Below are positions 41,498 to 52,398 of a stretch of 64,000 nt of DNA, one piece after another. The DNA comes from Pseudophaeomoniella oleicola. Taxonomy: Eukaryota; Ascomycota; Eurotiomycetes; Phaeomoniellales; Phaeomoniellaceae. Position numbers and translations under genes: made by a program. Numbering within the stretch: position 1 is the stretch's first letter; every line of letters begins with the position of its first letter. Under the pieces are notes generated by a model, which did not search any database, was not told the origin of the DNA, and was given only the letters and a program-made list of their open reading frames with translations. Location of the stretch: the NCBI GenBank assembly GCA_003868215.1, contig QWDQ01000020.1, positions 124,001-188,000 of the forward strand, written 5' to 3'.

Positions 41498-43321
41498 ATG
41501 TCGCCCACGTTTCCTTACACCTATATATCTTGCCCTTGCTCTGATCCTTCTCGAAGGATTCAGCCAACACATCGCGATTGGAGGGACTCTAGCTCGACAG
41601 CGGAGGAAGACGAAGACGACGAGAAGACATTCGATCCGCATCACCCACGGTCAAACTATTCGTTATACCCACCCGAACAGTTGCTCTATTGTGAGGAATG
41701 TCATGACATAAAATGTCCACGATGCATCACGGAAGAGATTGTCTGCTGGTACTGTCCAAGTTGTCTATTCGAGACTCCCAGTTCGATGGTGAGGAGTGAG
41801 GGTAACAGGTAAGGTCGTTACATATATCCAGGGGCAGCTGTTGACCATTCTAGGTGCGCTCGGAATTGCTTCAACTGCCCTATCTGTACGGCATCGCTTG
41901 TCGTGCAGGCTATTGGTGATGGCGCAGTGAGGGATGGTCCTTGGATTCTCAATTGCAACTACTGCATGTGGACATCCCTCGATATTGGAATCAAGTTCGA
42001 CAAGCCAACCAATATACGCTCTCAGCTAGACAAGACTCTCAATGGAAATGGACTCTCGAGGTCAGAGAGCGCCGAATTGTCGCGCGCTTCGTCTTTGTCG
42101 AAAGAGTCCCCGATGCAAGACTTGCCTACTGAGTCCTCGACAGAAGAGATATCCGACCCAGTCGCACGCTTCGCAGCGTTGAGGTCCTTTTACAAAACTC
42201 AGCTCTCCACAAGTGCTGGAAATGGCACATCGTCGGCATACAATGATTTCGCCTCACCATCAGCTCTCACACGTATTATGTCTTTGTACAGCACATCGGG
42301 TTCGTCACTACGCAAGCCGAAATCGAAACCACCCTTAATGCGCGAAGCTCTCACGCCGTCGGAAGGGCTACAGATCGGCTACATACCCAGCTCGTCTGCC
42401 ACTTCCTCCCTACCACCTCTTCCTTCTGATATTTCATCTACCCCCACTCCTAGCCAACTTCTTGCCCAATATCCCTCCACAGCTCTGGGTAATCCTTTAG
42501 CCCGCACAACTTCTGATCTCCGGCCGATGCCTACCCTCCTCCGCACAAAACGATCGAAGCGATGCAAGGCGTGTAAGCACATTCTCGTCAAACCCGAATT
42601 CAAACCTCAATCCACTCGCTTCCGTATTCGACTCATAGCGCTTGCATATCTCCCACTCGTCACCCTCCGACCGCTACAGCCTTCAGCAGTATTGCAACAT
42701 CCACTCATGCCTGAGCCACCTGTCTTAATTCCTGGGAGACCATCTCAGTTTATTCTGACGCTACGAAATCTTCTTTTCGAAAAAGTACGAGTCACATTAG
42801 GCGTCCCTGGGATCACTCCTGGCAAACATGGCCATAGAGTTACGGTATTATGTCCTGAATTCGAGATAGGCGCTAACAGCGACGTATGGGATGACGCCCT
42901 AGCTGGTCCCGGCGCTCCTTCATCAATGGGTGGCACAAACGAAGGAGCCTTGATGGGTGGCCTAGGCAGCGGCACCATGGAAGCAGGCAAAGTCTTCGAA
43001 CGGGGCCGAAACTGGATCGGCGTCGGTCTCGAGGTCGTCTGCACCCACATCAACCCCACCACCAATCCCAATCCCACAACCGACGACACCGACTCCTCCT
43101 CTACCACAATCGAAATCCCGATCCGAGTCCGTCTCGAATGGCGCCAAACCGACGAAGACCCGACAGGTCCGAACCCAGGCGAAACACGCAGGCCGAGGAA
43201 CGCAAGCCATACTACCGCTCCGCCAGCAAATGCAGCCGCAGGAGAAGACGAGGAGGACCCCGGGAAGAGGGAATTGGCTTATTGGATGGTCATCGGCGTC
43301 GGGAAGGTTGCGAGGTTATGA
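41498..43321 (+). CDS. ro-2: Dynactin subunit p62 (DCTN4 / RO-2), 592 aa
   Basis: Exons 41498-41808 and 41854-43321 (45-nt intron) join in frame. The N-terminal cysteine-rich zinc module of p62 is spread across the junction: YCEECHDIKCPRC, CWYCPSCLFETPS, then RCARNCFNCPICTASL. The next part is NCNYCMWTSLDIGIKFDKP, another family hallmark. The middle is Ser/Pro-rich. A second cysteine pair (RCKACKHILVKPE) precedes a beta-rich C-terminal domain (QFILTLRNLLFEKVRVTLGV). p62 belongs to the pointed-end complex of dynactin, which couples dynein to cargo; in Neurospora the orthologue is RO-2. Its presence supports a filamentous fungus. The low-complexity stretch before the end is fungus-typical. Confidence 0.9.
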
Positions 43322-43923
43322 ATTTTGTTGGGGTTGAGAGATGAAGGCCGAGATAGATGGTTATATGTTCTCTGTTTTGTGTATGGAATCATCAACTTAT
43401 TCCTTCGAGATTCCTCTTCATCTTCCTCCTCCTCATCATCAATAGAGCTCTACATTTCAAACAAAGACGTATCTCCTTCCATACCCTCCTCTCCTCTCCT
43501 TATCCTTCTCCCCTCCCCCTTTCCATCTTCTATATTCCTCCCATCCCCCTCTACTGAAACACCATATAAAATTGATATACGCCAATCCATCACATCCCGT
43601 TCCGTTCCGTTCCGTTTTCCCGGTTACGAGTTAGGAATGGAAAGGGTAAGGTAGATAAGAGATCCTATGTGGAATGTATGGCGGTGAGTTGTTACCTTGC
43701 TTTAGGAGGGTGGGAGGGAAGGGGGAGGGAGCAAGAGGGGAGAAGGGGTTCTAGCTTGAGGCGCTATGTTGATTCAGAGGGTCTTGGTTAACTGAAACAA
43801 ACAGATCCTTGGGTTTCCTAGGTATCTGGTATTAAATCTAGAAACCTTCCTTGTTATACATGTCGATAATGATCCCATCGCTGTTTTGGTCCCATCGTGA
43901 AACCAAAACTAGCCTTCTCAAGA
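43322..43923. other. Intergenic, convergent 3' flanks
   Basis: CT-rich runs at about 43400-43560 and a short CGTTC repeat near 43595-43615. No gene seen. Confidence 0.45.
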
Positions 43924-45145
43924 CTACCGATTAAGATCACCTCCTCCCAAAATATCTTTCAAGTTGACATCTCCGCTACCCCTCTGCAGAGGCTTTGATT
44001 GCCCCTCCCCTTCTTTCCAGCCGATCATGTATATGATTCGGAATGTTGCAGGTAACCCTCTCCTCTCGACAGGTGAACCGTCGCCTTCTCTGCCGTCGAG
44101 GCTTGTTTGATCTTCATCGCTTTCGGCACCGTACATTTCACGGTATATTGCTTCGTTGGCGAGGAGGACGTCGGGAGTTAAAGAACCTAAGCCGGCATTC
44201 TTGCGGGACATCACCGCATTGGATTCACCCATCGCTTGCAAGTCTTTCATTAGGGCGAAGGTAGATGGATATTCGACTACGATGTCGTCTACATCGACGG
44301 TGAGAAGTTTGAAGCCGGCACGGGTGAGAAGGTTTCCGACATCACGGACATCGGCAAGAGGGGATATATGAGGCGTCACACCACCGCGGCGTTCGAGGTC
44401 GGCAAGTTGTAAGGAGGAACGGAGTTCATAGAGCGAGTCACCCCCAAGCATAGCGCCGAAGAATGGGCCATCAGGTTTGAGGATCTGATTGATCTGTGTG
44501 AGTAGAGTTGGAAGGTCGTTGACCCAATGGAGAGTGAGGGAGGAGATAACGGCATCGAAGGTGTTTGGTGGGAAGGGAAGAGGAGTCTCGTAGGAGATCA
44601 GCGGTTGACGGGTGATCTGGAGGTCAGAGTCGTGAGGGTTGGGAAAGTCTGGAAGTTCATCGCGATATAGGACAGACGGTGATGTATCGGCCATGGTGAG
44701 TTGCTGGACTCGAGAGTGAAGGGGTTGTACTTGTGGCGCTTGAGGATGATCGGGGTCAGGTTGCGATATCGAATCGTCTGGTGAGAGTATAGCACGTGCG
44801 ACATTACCACTATGCGACCCTAGATCTAGCACAGAGGGAAATGTTCGTTTGATATCCTGTTCCTGTCAGTACATTTGTCTGATCAGGTGTGGGTAGACGG
44901 ACCAATAACCGATCACATAAGCGCTGTGCGACTGCATCGCGAAGATATTCAACAGCTCGACTCTCTTCCACATCCTGTGCTGCACGTTCCCTTTGCAAAG
45001 ATTTGACATTGTGGTTGAAAACTTCTAGAGTCGGGCCTCCTGGAGATTGTACAGCATAGTTCCGTCGATTGCGCGCTTGATGAAGGATGATTCGTCTCTG
45101 GAACGCAGTCCGTGGTACTATTAGGTTGCTAAGCAGTAACCTCAT
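43924..45145 (-). CDS. Mitochondrial NDUFAF5-like methyltransferase-fold complex I factor, 393 aa
   Basis: Exons 45145-44903 and 44862-43924 with a 40-nt intron (unusual GTCCGT donor, CTGAC branch, ACAG acceptor). The splice restores RLL-EQDIKRTFPSVLDLGSHSGN, the SAM-binding motif I (VLDLGSHSG, about 92-100). The N-terminus is rich in Arg, without acidic residues for about 40 residues, and reads FQRRIILHQARNRRNYAVQ: a mitochondrial presequence. Later family marks are DAVISSLTLHWVNDLPTLL, LKPDGPFFGAMLGGDSLYEL and RRGGVTPHISPLADVRDVG. Human NDUFAF5 hydroxylates an arginine of NDUFS7 during complex I assembly. The start is the first true ATG in the frame. Confidence 0.88.
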
Positions 45146-45735
45146 CTTTTGATTCTTAATGAAGCTCCCACTGCCCGCAGTGAGAAGCGCTAACGATCGA
45201 CATTCATCAATATCCTTCAAGGAAGAACGGATTGTACGATTTGACCTTCTCCAACTTCCGTCGATAGTGACGTTTGTTGATGTGGGGAGTTTAGTGCTCC
45301 CCTCAAGCGAGGCAATATCTAGGTGCGTTCAAGCACGAAATGTTCACAATGTATATCCAAGGTAAGGGAACGCCTTCAATGTCTTCAAACCATATAACAG
45401 AATTTTAGCATGTTGGTTGAGGGTTCTACTTGCGCTATTGCTATTGTCATTGGTATCATTCACTCTGGGTACTTCAGCTCTGAACGGTTGAGACTCTGTA
45501 GACCGGGCCGGAAGCCTAAGAAAGGGCCGTATATAGATACCTCCGAAGAGCCACTTTGGCCTCTGAAAGACCACCATGCGTGCTACACCACGTCGCGGCC
45601 TGATCGCTATGAGCAAATCAAGGGTCCCCAAGACGTCGACGTGTCCTGCCTGACGTGCTTTCGACTGGTGATATGATGATACGGCCGTTCAGACGTATGG
45701 TGTATAGCGTCCCGCCAGTACGTATTCGAGACTTT
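45146..45735. other. Intergenic, no gene seen
   Basis: Promoter of the NDUFAF5-like gene and 3' flank of ARPC5. Overlapping small ORFs only. Confidence 0.4.
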
Positions 45736-46541
45736 CTATACGATCCTTCTGTCGGTCATGACTCTGACAATACCACCAACACCCACAATCTCGACCAATT
45801 TCTCGTGCCAACTAAGCAAGACACTCATAGCCTGACCACCACCTCCTTCACCAAAGCTTCTTGATGATACCTGACTGAATCCTGTGGGTTGAGGTGAGAT
45901 GGTTGAAGATGTCTTGCGAGTAGGACCATTAGGCTGGCCATGCGACTGAGATCCTGTGGCCATTCCTTTGTAACTGCGACTTCGCATTAGTGTTGCATTC
46001 TTCAGACGACATATATCTATAGCTCACATGTATTTCATCAACGTATCCGCTCTGGCATGGCCACCTTCTCCTTCAACCACAGCGCTCAAGATTCGAGAGA
46101 CATCGGATTGCCGTATTCCTTGGAGAACTTCGATGACTGTTGTAGTATGAACTTCTTTCGCCCTATCATCACCTCTATTCGCCAACTGTTAGCGAAGATG
46201 TTCTGTGTAGAAGCAACAGTCGAGACGTAGTGCGCGCCACGTAGGGCAACAAATCACCCCACCATGATGCGCAATCCTTCCCACTGCCGCAAGGCCACTC
46301 ACCCTAATGGCGCAGTTTCTAGTACCCCCCTCAAAGCGCCCTCGGCATCACCAGCTCTTAATAACTGCCTGATCTGTTGTGCAATACCTGCAGCTTCTGA
46401 TGCCGAACCAGGTGCTGGGAGCGATGCGGGAAGAAGTGTTTCCAAAGGGAAATTCTGCGATGCCTCTGGATCGTAGGCGTCTACATTGACCAAGCGGTAA
46501 TTGACCGAGAGTGCGGCGGAGCTAGCAGAGCCCAGAGACAT
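45736..46541 (-). CDS. ARC15: Arp2/3 complex subunit 5 (ARPC5, p16), 207 aa
   Basis: Exons 46541-46303, 46174-46028 and 45973-45736 (introns of 128 and 54 nt, GTGAGT and GTGAGC donors, TAG and CAG acceptors) join in frame. The product starts MSLGSASSAALSVNYRLVNV. It contains the conserved SVNYRLVNVDAYDPEA, then LRAGDAEGALRGVLETAPLG, EVLQGIRQSDVSRILSAV and DTLMKYIYKGMA, and ends with SVLLSWHEKLVEIVGVGGIV-type sequence. All are characteristic of ARPC5. It is a structural subunit of the actin-nucleating Arp2/3 complex. A Ser/Gly-rich insertion of about 45 residues sits between YKGMA and the last helix. An in-frame upstream CTG-type extension was not used. Confidence 0.92.
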
Positions 46542-47141
46542 TTTAATGACTCTAAGAGAGTGTTCGGAGTGGTATAACGTCGGCGGTGGGGGGGAAGTCG
46601 ATGAGGAAAGCACTCGGTAGAGATCCTAAGATACTAATGTCAAACTCAGAGTGAGAACTCGGCGCAGTGAGATACGACGCTCGACTGCGACTGATGGTTC
46701 CAGGTTGACAGTGGTGGAAGATGATGTTGGGCTCAATGCGTGCGCCTACCGATGATGTGTAGGGTACCTTACCTTAGTTCACAGCCACCCAGTGAAAGCT
46801 TGGCGCTACTCAAGGCGGTATGGCATATTCTCCATCGACCGGATACAACAGCAATGCCTCAGTACCTGACTCTGTCGCATTATGTTCGAGGTGGAAATTC
46901 AGCATAGCAGTATGATTGTGTCAATCTGTAACATAATGCATCTCATCTAGTCATGTAACAACTAAATCACGCTGAAACTCCTACATTGATACTTTATGAG
47001 CGGCGGAATATATAATCCAGTGCTACCAGCAAGAGATGGTACAACCTCATAATTGAGGTTAGAATACGCGAATCCAATGTTTCCAACAGTTGCCCATACA
47101 CACCAGTTCCAGCAAAGACTCACCCGCGACGGTTCCTCTCA
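46542..47141. other. Intergenic, no gene seen
   Basis: Promoter of ARPC5 and 3' flank of the 948-aa orphan. Confidence 0.45.
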
Positions 47142-50100
47142 TTAAGAGACTGACGCCTCCTCCCTGCTTACGGCATCTTTCATCCTCCTAATCCTACCAC
47201 TTCTTCGTGTTGGGGTACCCTCTAGCTTGTGCGCCGCGTCCTCTATCTTCTTGACTGCATCTTTGACTTTCGTGCTAACAGTAGCAGGTATAACATTGGC
47301 AACTTTCGGAGTTGGTGGTGCTTGTTCGGCTGCAGCCACGAGGGCTTTTGTTGTCATTGCTGTAGATATGGCCCTGCTCGTTTTGCTCTTCGTCGGTCTC
47401 TTCTTTTCCACTTTGTTGATACTCTTTCTCCTTGTTGTGGATTTGGTAGGGGAGCGCGATACTGACCGTGCCTTGTTCTTTTCAGACGTCTTCGGTGAAT
47501 CTGATTCGGAAAGCGCTCGTGGTGGATAAGCGTCTGGCATTTCGACTGACCTCATACTGAATGGCGCTCGCGAGCATGATTCATGTCGGACATCACTCTC
47601 AGATAAAGGAGATGACCACAGGGGTTCCGGAGGCAGTGTCAAGCCTGACCGACGTTTCACAACTTCTAGGTCTATATTGCGGATTGGTGATGTTGATAAT
47701 GAAGACACCATGTCATTGATGGGTGATGAGCGGCCTTTAGGTGGTCTCATGAGTTGAGGAATGGATCGCGGCAGAAATTCATTCATTTCAGTATCAATGG
47801 CTTCGATTGAAATTGGCGATGAAGGAGATGGCGCTAGTGATCTATCAGTATAAGGAGGACTGGACTGTCGCAAGTCAGCCAATCTTGTCGAATCGAGACC
47901 TCTCTTGGGTGTATCTTGAGGCCCAATATCAATGACATCAATTGGTAGAGGCTCAATAGGTACAGGGGTTGTAGCTTGGGTCTCTTGCGGAACAGCTCCA
48001 GGTAATTGTGAAGATGCTGAAGTAGACCTCGACTCAGGAGTCAGCGGCAACATATGCGCGTGTATATGTGATCGTCCGAGCGGTGCAGCCGTGTTAGGGT
48101 CTTGATAAGAAGTAGAGAGGGATTGCATATCTGATATGACCTGATAGCCCTTTGGCATGCCCCATCGAGAAAATATGCTCTGAAGCTGTGTCGTGAAAAA
48201 GTCTCGAGGTGCATCGTTCCACCTTGCGGTTCGAATATCCTCATCCCATTTTTGGTAGTACTCTTCGACGTCTTTCGGTTCCAGCCCTTGCAAGTAAGCG
48301 TATTGTTCTTTTTGCAAATCCTGACTTGAGCCGTCTTTCCAAGTCTGCATATCAATTGATTCGATGAGGCTTTTCTTCAAACGTTGAGTATCAAGGTCAT
48401 CTCCATGCCAGTATTTCCAATTTACCAAACACTCGTCGGATGCGATCTCATCTGGGTAAAGGATAGGCCCAATATAAGCGTTTTTCGCATCGAAATTATC
48501 GGGGTCCGAGCTACATCCAGCTTCGTTCAACCAATGTTCTGGAACATGATCCAAATCGTATTCAGCTGGAGACAACAGCCCCATTCTTGCTTCAAAGTCA
48601 GCCCAAAATCGAATATCTGCTTTCATTCTGGTAATTTGACGTTCCGAAGACAAATGTCGAAGTTGCGAAATGGTAGCGTCGGTTGTTTCTAGCGCTTCAT
48701 CCCTTTCTTCCAGGAGCTGTTGATAATCCTGCAATGCAAGCTGTGCTACAGGATAAGGACCAGGCCATGTCAAGTACATGATCTGACGAACAGGAGTCAG
48801 TTGTTTGAGTACTCCCAGATCTTCCGAGCTGTGTGACAGTGGATCTCTGCAGGAATTGCACTTGAACCTTTCGAGCTTATCCATCGCTTTTGTTTGGATA
48901 GCCTCTCGTAGCTTAGGATCGATAGAAGTTTTCTGATCCCATCGTGTAGCAAGGTCCATAAGGTCATATCCCGTGATCGCAAAGTACTTGGCTCTGGCGT
49001 TCCCTGCATAAGGATTACCAAATGGACCATTCTTCATGTCTTCAAGATATGAAATCCCCTGACCGTCACATGTATCGGCCGAGGAGTGCCCGGCAGGTGA
49101 ATTTATGAGCGCCTCATCTAATTCCTGAGCAATCAGAAGATAATCTTCTTCATCCTCACATTCCAATTCTTGTCCGAACTGAGAGGGAATGGGATTGCCA
49201 ACATGACTTTCAGAGTTGAATAACTGCTCATGAGTATTTTCGTCGGGGTGGTCGCCGAAAGGAGATCTAGGACCAGAATTTCTCCCGCCTTGAATCGCTT
49301 TTCTCCAAGCGTACCATTGCTCTTTACGTGTCAAGTCTGGCATTACCTCGCCCAACGACTCTCTCAGCGCCTTGTCTCCAAATTCGCGAGCTTGTATCTC
49401 TTCCTCGGACAGATCTCGATGAAATTCGAACTTGTCACTAGCAAGTTGAGATTCCGTCGGAGACGGTACATCCAAGCAAGCCTCGAGGGCTTCGATGTTT
49501 CTAAGCCAGATCGGTCGAGGATGCTGCAAAGGAATGGTGCTGTATCCGGACCGGGATGGTAGCCCAGATGGTTCCGAGACGTCATATCTTGCTTTATTGA
49601 TTTCATAGTCCTGTCCTGGTTCTTCTGCTACGACAGACGATTCTCTGGTACCTTCACTGGTACTCAAGGAGGTGAACTGACTCGACCCTTCCGAGGTCCT
49701 ATGCGTACCAAAATGGCCAGCATGCTCATCGTCCTGGTCGAGAAGCTGACCATTCGTGTTTGTTGTCTGGTCGACCGAGTATAGCAACTCGTGAGGAGCG
49801 CTTGTCGGCTCGCCCGGCCACAAATCGCTTAACCTTGACGTGAAGCCTTGTTCTCGGTACGATCCACCAAAGTGACCCGACGTAGCGGATCGTGGCTGTT
49901 CTAAAGCTTCAGACGCATCTGTTGGATACGCTTTGATCGGAACCGTAGAGTTCTCAGCTAGCTCCATGGCCCAGCCGAAAGTAGACATGATTGGTGAGCT
50001 AAGATGGTTCTAAACAATAACTCGATGGAGAAAGTCAAACTACATGAGTCAAGAAATGGACACATATTGCTGGAGACGGGGAATATAGAAGTTTATTTCT

Positions 50101-50412
50101 TCCAACGGACTGAGGAGGAGAAACGCGACATAGGAATGCTCCTTGCGCGCTGGAATGCTGGAGGTGACACTGAACAACAATGAAAGTGGAGTAACAGGTT
50201 CACACATCGAATGAGAAGAAAGAACAGTCATTGTTGCAAGAGTTCATGACAGACACTCGACCCCTCACCTCGATCAAGGATGGGCAGCGAGAGAGGGAAT
50301 TGATCTCTGGCATCAAGCATGCCGAACAATGAGACGACGCCACAACTTGAGGTTGTTGTTTCCGAGTGACAAATTCTCTCTGTGATCGTAACCATAGCTC
50401 TGACGGATCCAT
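47142..50412 (-). CDS. Large orphan protein, 948 aa (possibly 1003 aa), probably nuclear
   Basis: The main frame runs from an ATG at 49988 to 47142. No known domain is recognised. The first about 300 residues are polar and disordered. A helical middle (about 300-640) carries a C-x2-C pair (FKCNSCRDPL) and motifs such as QIMYLTWPGPYPVAQLALQD. The last 250 residues are Ser/Pro-rich and end in a strongly basic tail with KKRPTKSKTSR and RRSGRIRRMKD, resembling a nuclear or DNA-contact tail. An upstream exon, 50412-50269 (MDPSELWLRSQREFVTRKQQ...), could splice with donor GTGAGG to an acceptor at 50010. It is in frame and would add 55 residues; a TATAAA lies upstream near 50463. Whether this exon is coding or 5'UTR cannot be decided here. 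Confidence 0.6.
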
Positions 50413-51675
50413 ACCTGCACGACCACCACTTGGTGCATACTCACGAGGGAATTGAAATCTCTTTATAGGATGATGACTACCTAGAAAAGATCGATTTTGC
50501 AAAGATGGCTGGAGGATGAGGAGTCAAGGAGGTTGTGTTTATTGTTAGGTCAGTAAACTGATGTTCAGACATGGAAGGCTTCCCGAGGTCCATGATACTC
50601 GTACGTTTGTGTGCAATGTGGATGATGTCAAGGCAGCGTCGAACGAATGCCTAAGCCATTTTCCAAGTTCGAGATTGTCTATGACGACAATCAATTACTG
50701 CCAGGACTGATCTTTCGTCATTCTCCTTGTCTTCCTCTCGGGTTGTGATCATAGGGTATTAGTTGTGACTTGAACACAAATTGACCGCTTCTTGAGATCA
50801 CGCTGCTCGGATGAATCGACGACATACTGCTCGGATGGACTGATATCATATCACGCGTTGTTATATATTCAGCATCTCATTAAAACCATTCCTCTGATGT
50901 TGCATGGTAGAAAGAGACCGCGTGGCAGCAGATCCTGGTACCAAATGGACGGGTCAGCTATGGCTCCATTCTAACTCCTGATTGAAGCTCGCCGAATGAT
51001 TCTCATAAGGCCTTGGAAGCTTGTTACTAGAATTTATATCGAGTGTCGGTGGACCTCTTAATATATGTCGGTGAGGAGCCGCCTGGTAGATTGAGAAGTG
51101 GCATGGCGGTAAGAAAAGGGATCGATCCTTGCTTTTAAGAATCTCCGATCATGTTGTAGATTTTCCCCCAATGACCGATAAGTGTATGATGAGTACCGTT
51201 CCCCCATTATTCTACCGAAGTCGACCGAGAACCTCTGGTGAGTATTGACTAACTTGAGCTACTCGGGCGTTCCCTGCCTCAGTCCAACGCGTCTGTTGGG
51301 GACTGTACATCGTAAGTGTAAGCGCTTCCCCTGGGATAAACTCCACTGAAAACCGTACGGGCGGGTTGGACACATGGCAGACTAGTTTACAGAGCAAGCC
51401 AAGCAACCAGTTCGAGGGCAGTGCAAGCGGCTTCTCTACTCCCCCGAAAAAGTGGAAATTCATTCTTCAGCAGAGTAGTGTACAGCTGGATGGAGTACTG
51501 GCTCGCTGGATGCAACGTTTCGTAACTTCGTATTGGGGGACCATTGATCTGTCTGATCGGAGATGCGACGTCGGCCATGTCCCGCGACTATGGTTCCAGG
51601 GACGTACTACGTAGTACTGCGACAACACTTTTCTGGAAGCGCAGGGTAATGCTTGAGATCGTCTCTGCTTACGTT

Positions 51676-51775
51676 GTCTAGCAATGAGCTTTCATCGATC
51701 TATTACTGTAGGTATTTCGTGTCTGGTAATGAACCGTCATCGATCTGTTACTGCAGATATGTCATGTCTCGTCAC
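51676..51775. repeat. 45-bp tandem repeat, two copies and a partial third
   Basis: Copies at 51676-51720 and 51721-51765 share CATCGATCT-TTACTG and begin GTCT(A/G)G-AATGA. A third begins GTCTCGTCACGA. The period is exactly 45 bp, and one frame is open across both (15 residues per unit). Confidence 0.6.
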
Positions 51776-52373
51776 GAAGGTCTGATGGCCTACTTCCGAT
51801 CGGTGAGTTTTCAACATTCCTCTTGAGTGTTGGACCGACCTCGCTTTCTGTTACCATGGACCACCCTGTCACCGTCTTCGTTGCCATCCGACTTGTTGGT
51901 GGACACCCGGACGGATGGAAGCGTCAAACATCCGGCCGCTTCTAGTGGCTTTCTAGCATATCAGTTGAGATTAAGAACCTGCAATTTGGCGGATGTTGGC
52001 TCCCGGACTGATTCTAACGGAAAAATGTGGGCATGCATGTCCTTTAATCCTGGTTCCCCGGTGAGCCGGTTGAAGTTAAGTCTGAACAGAATGAAGGTGG
52101 CTTGCGAGCTTGATTCTGGCTTGGTGGGTGGAATTTGGATCATCGCTTCGTTATCCTGCTCAATATGGAAATGAAATTTTCCTTCTTTTCATCTTCATGA
52201 TAAGTTTCTTCATTTTTTTCCCGAGATGAGATGACAACGCGTGCAGCGATACCGTTATCTTTGTCTGAGAGCCTCATACTTGCCGATCAGACATTGCATA
52301 TGGAACATGAGGAATACGTTATAGACCAAGCATGAAGATGTTTGCAATTGAACAGGAGATGAAAAAAGGGTTT

Positions 52374-52398
52374 GAAAAAAAAAATAAAAAAAAATAAG
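52374..52398. repeat. A-rich tract
   Basis: Nearly uninterrupted A residues broken by single T. Confidence 0.8.

Noticed and set aside
44918-45220. Longer N-terminus for the NDUFAF5-like protein
   Set aside because: The extension would need a non-ATG start; the ATG at 45145 opens a good mitochondrial presequence.
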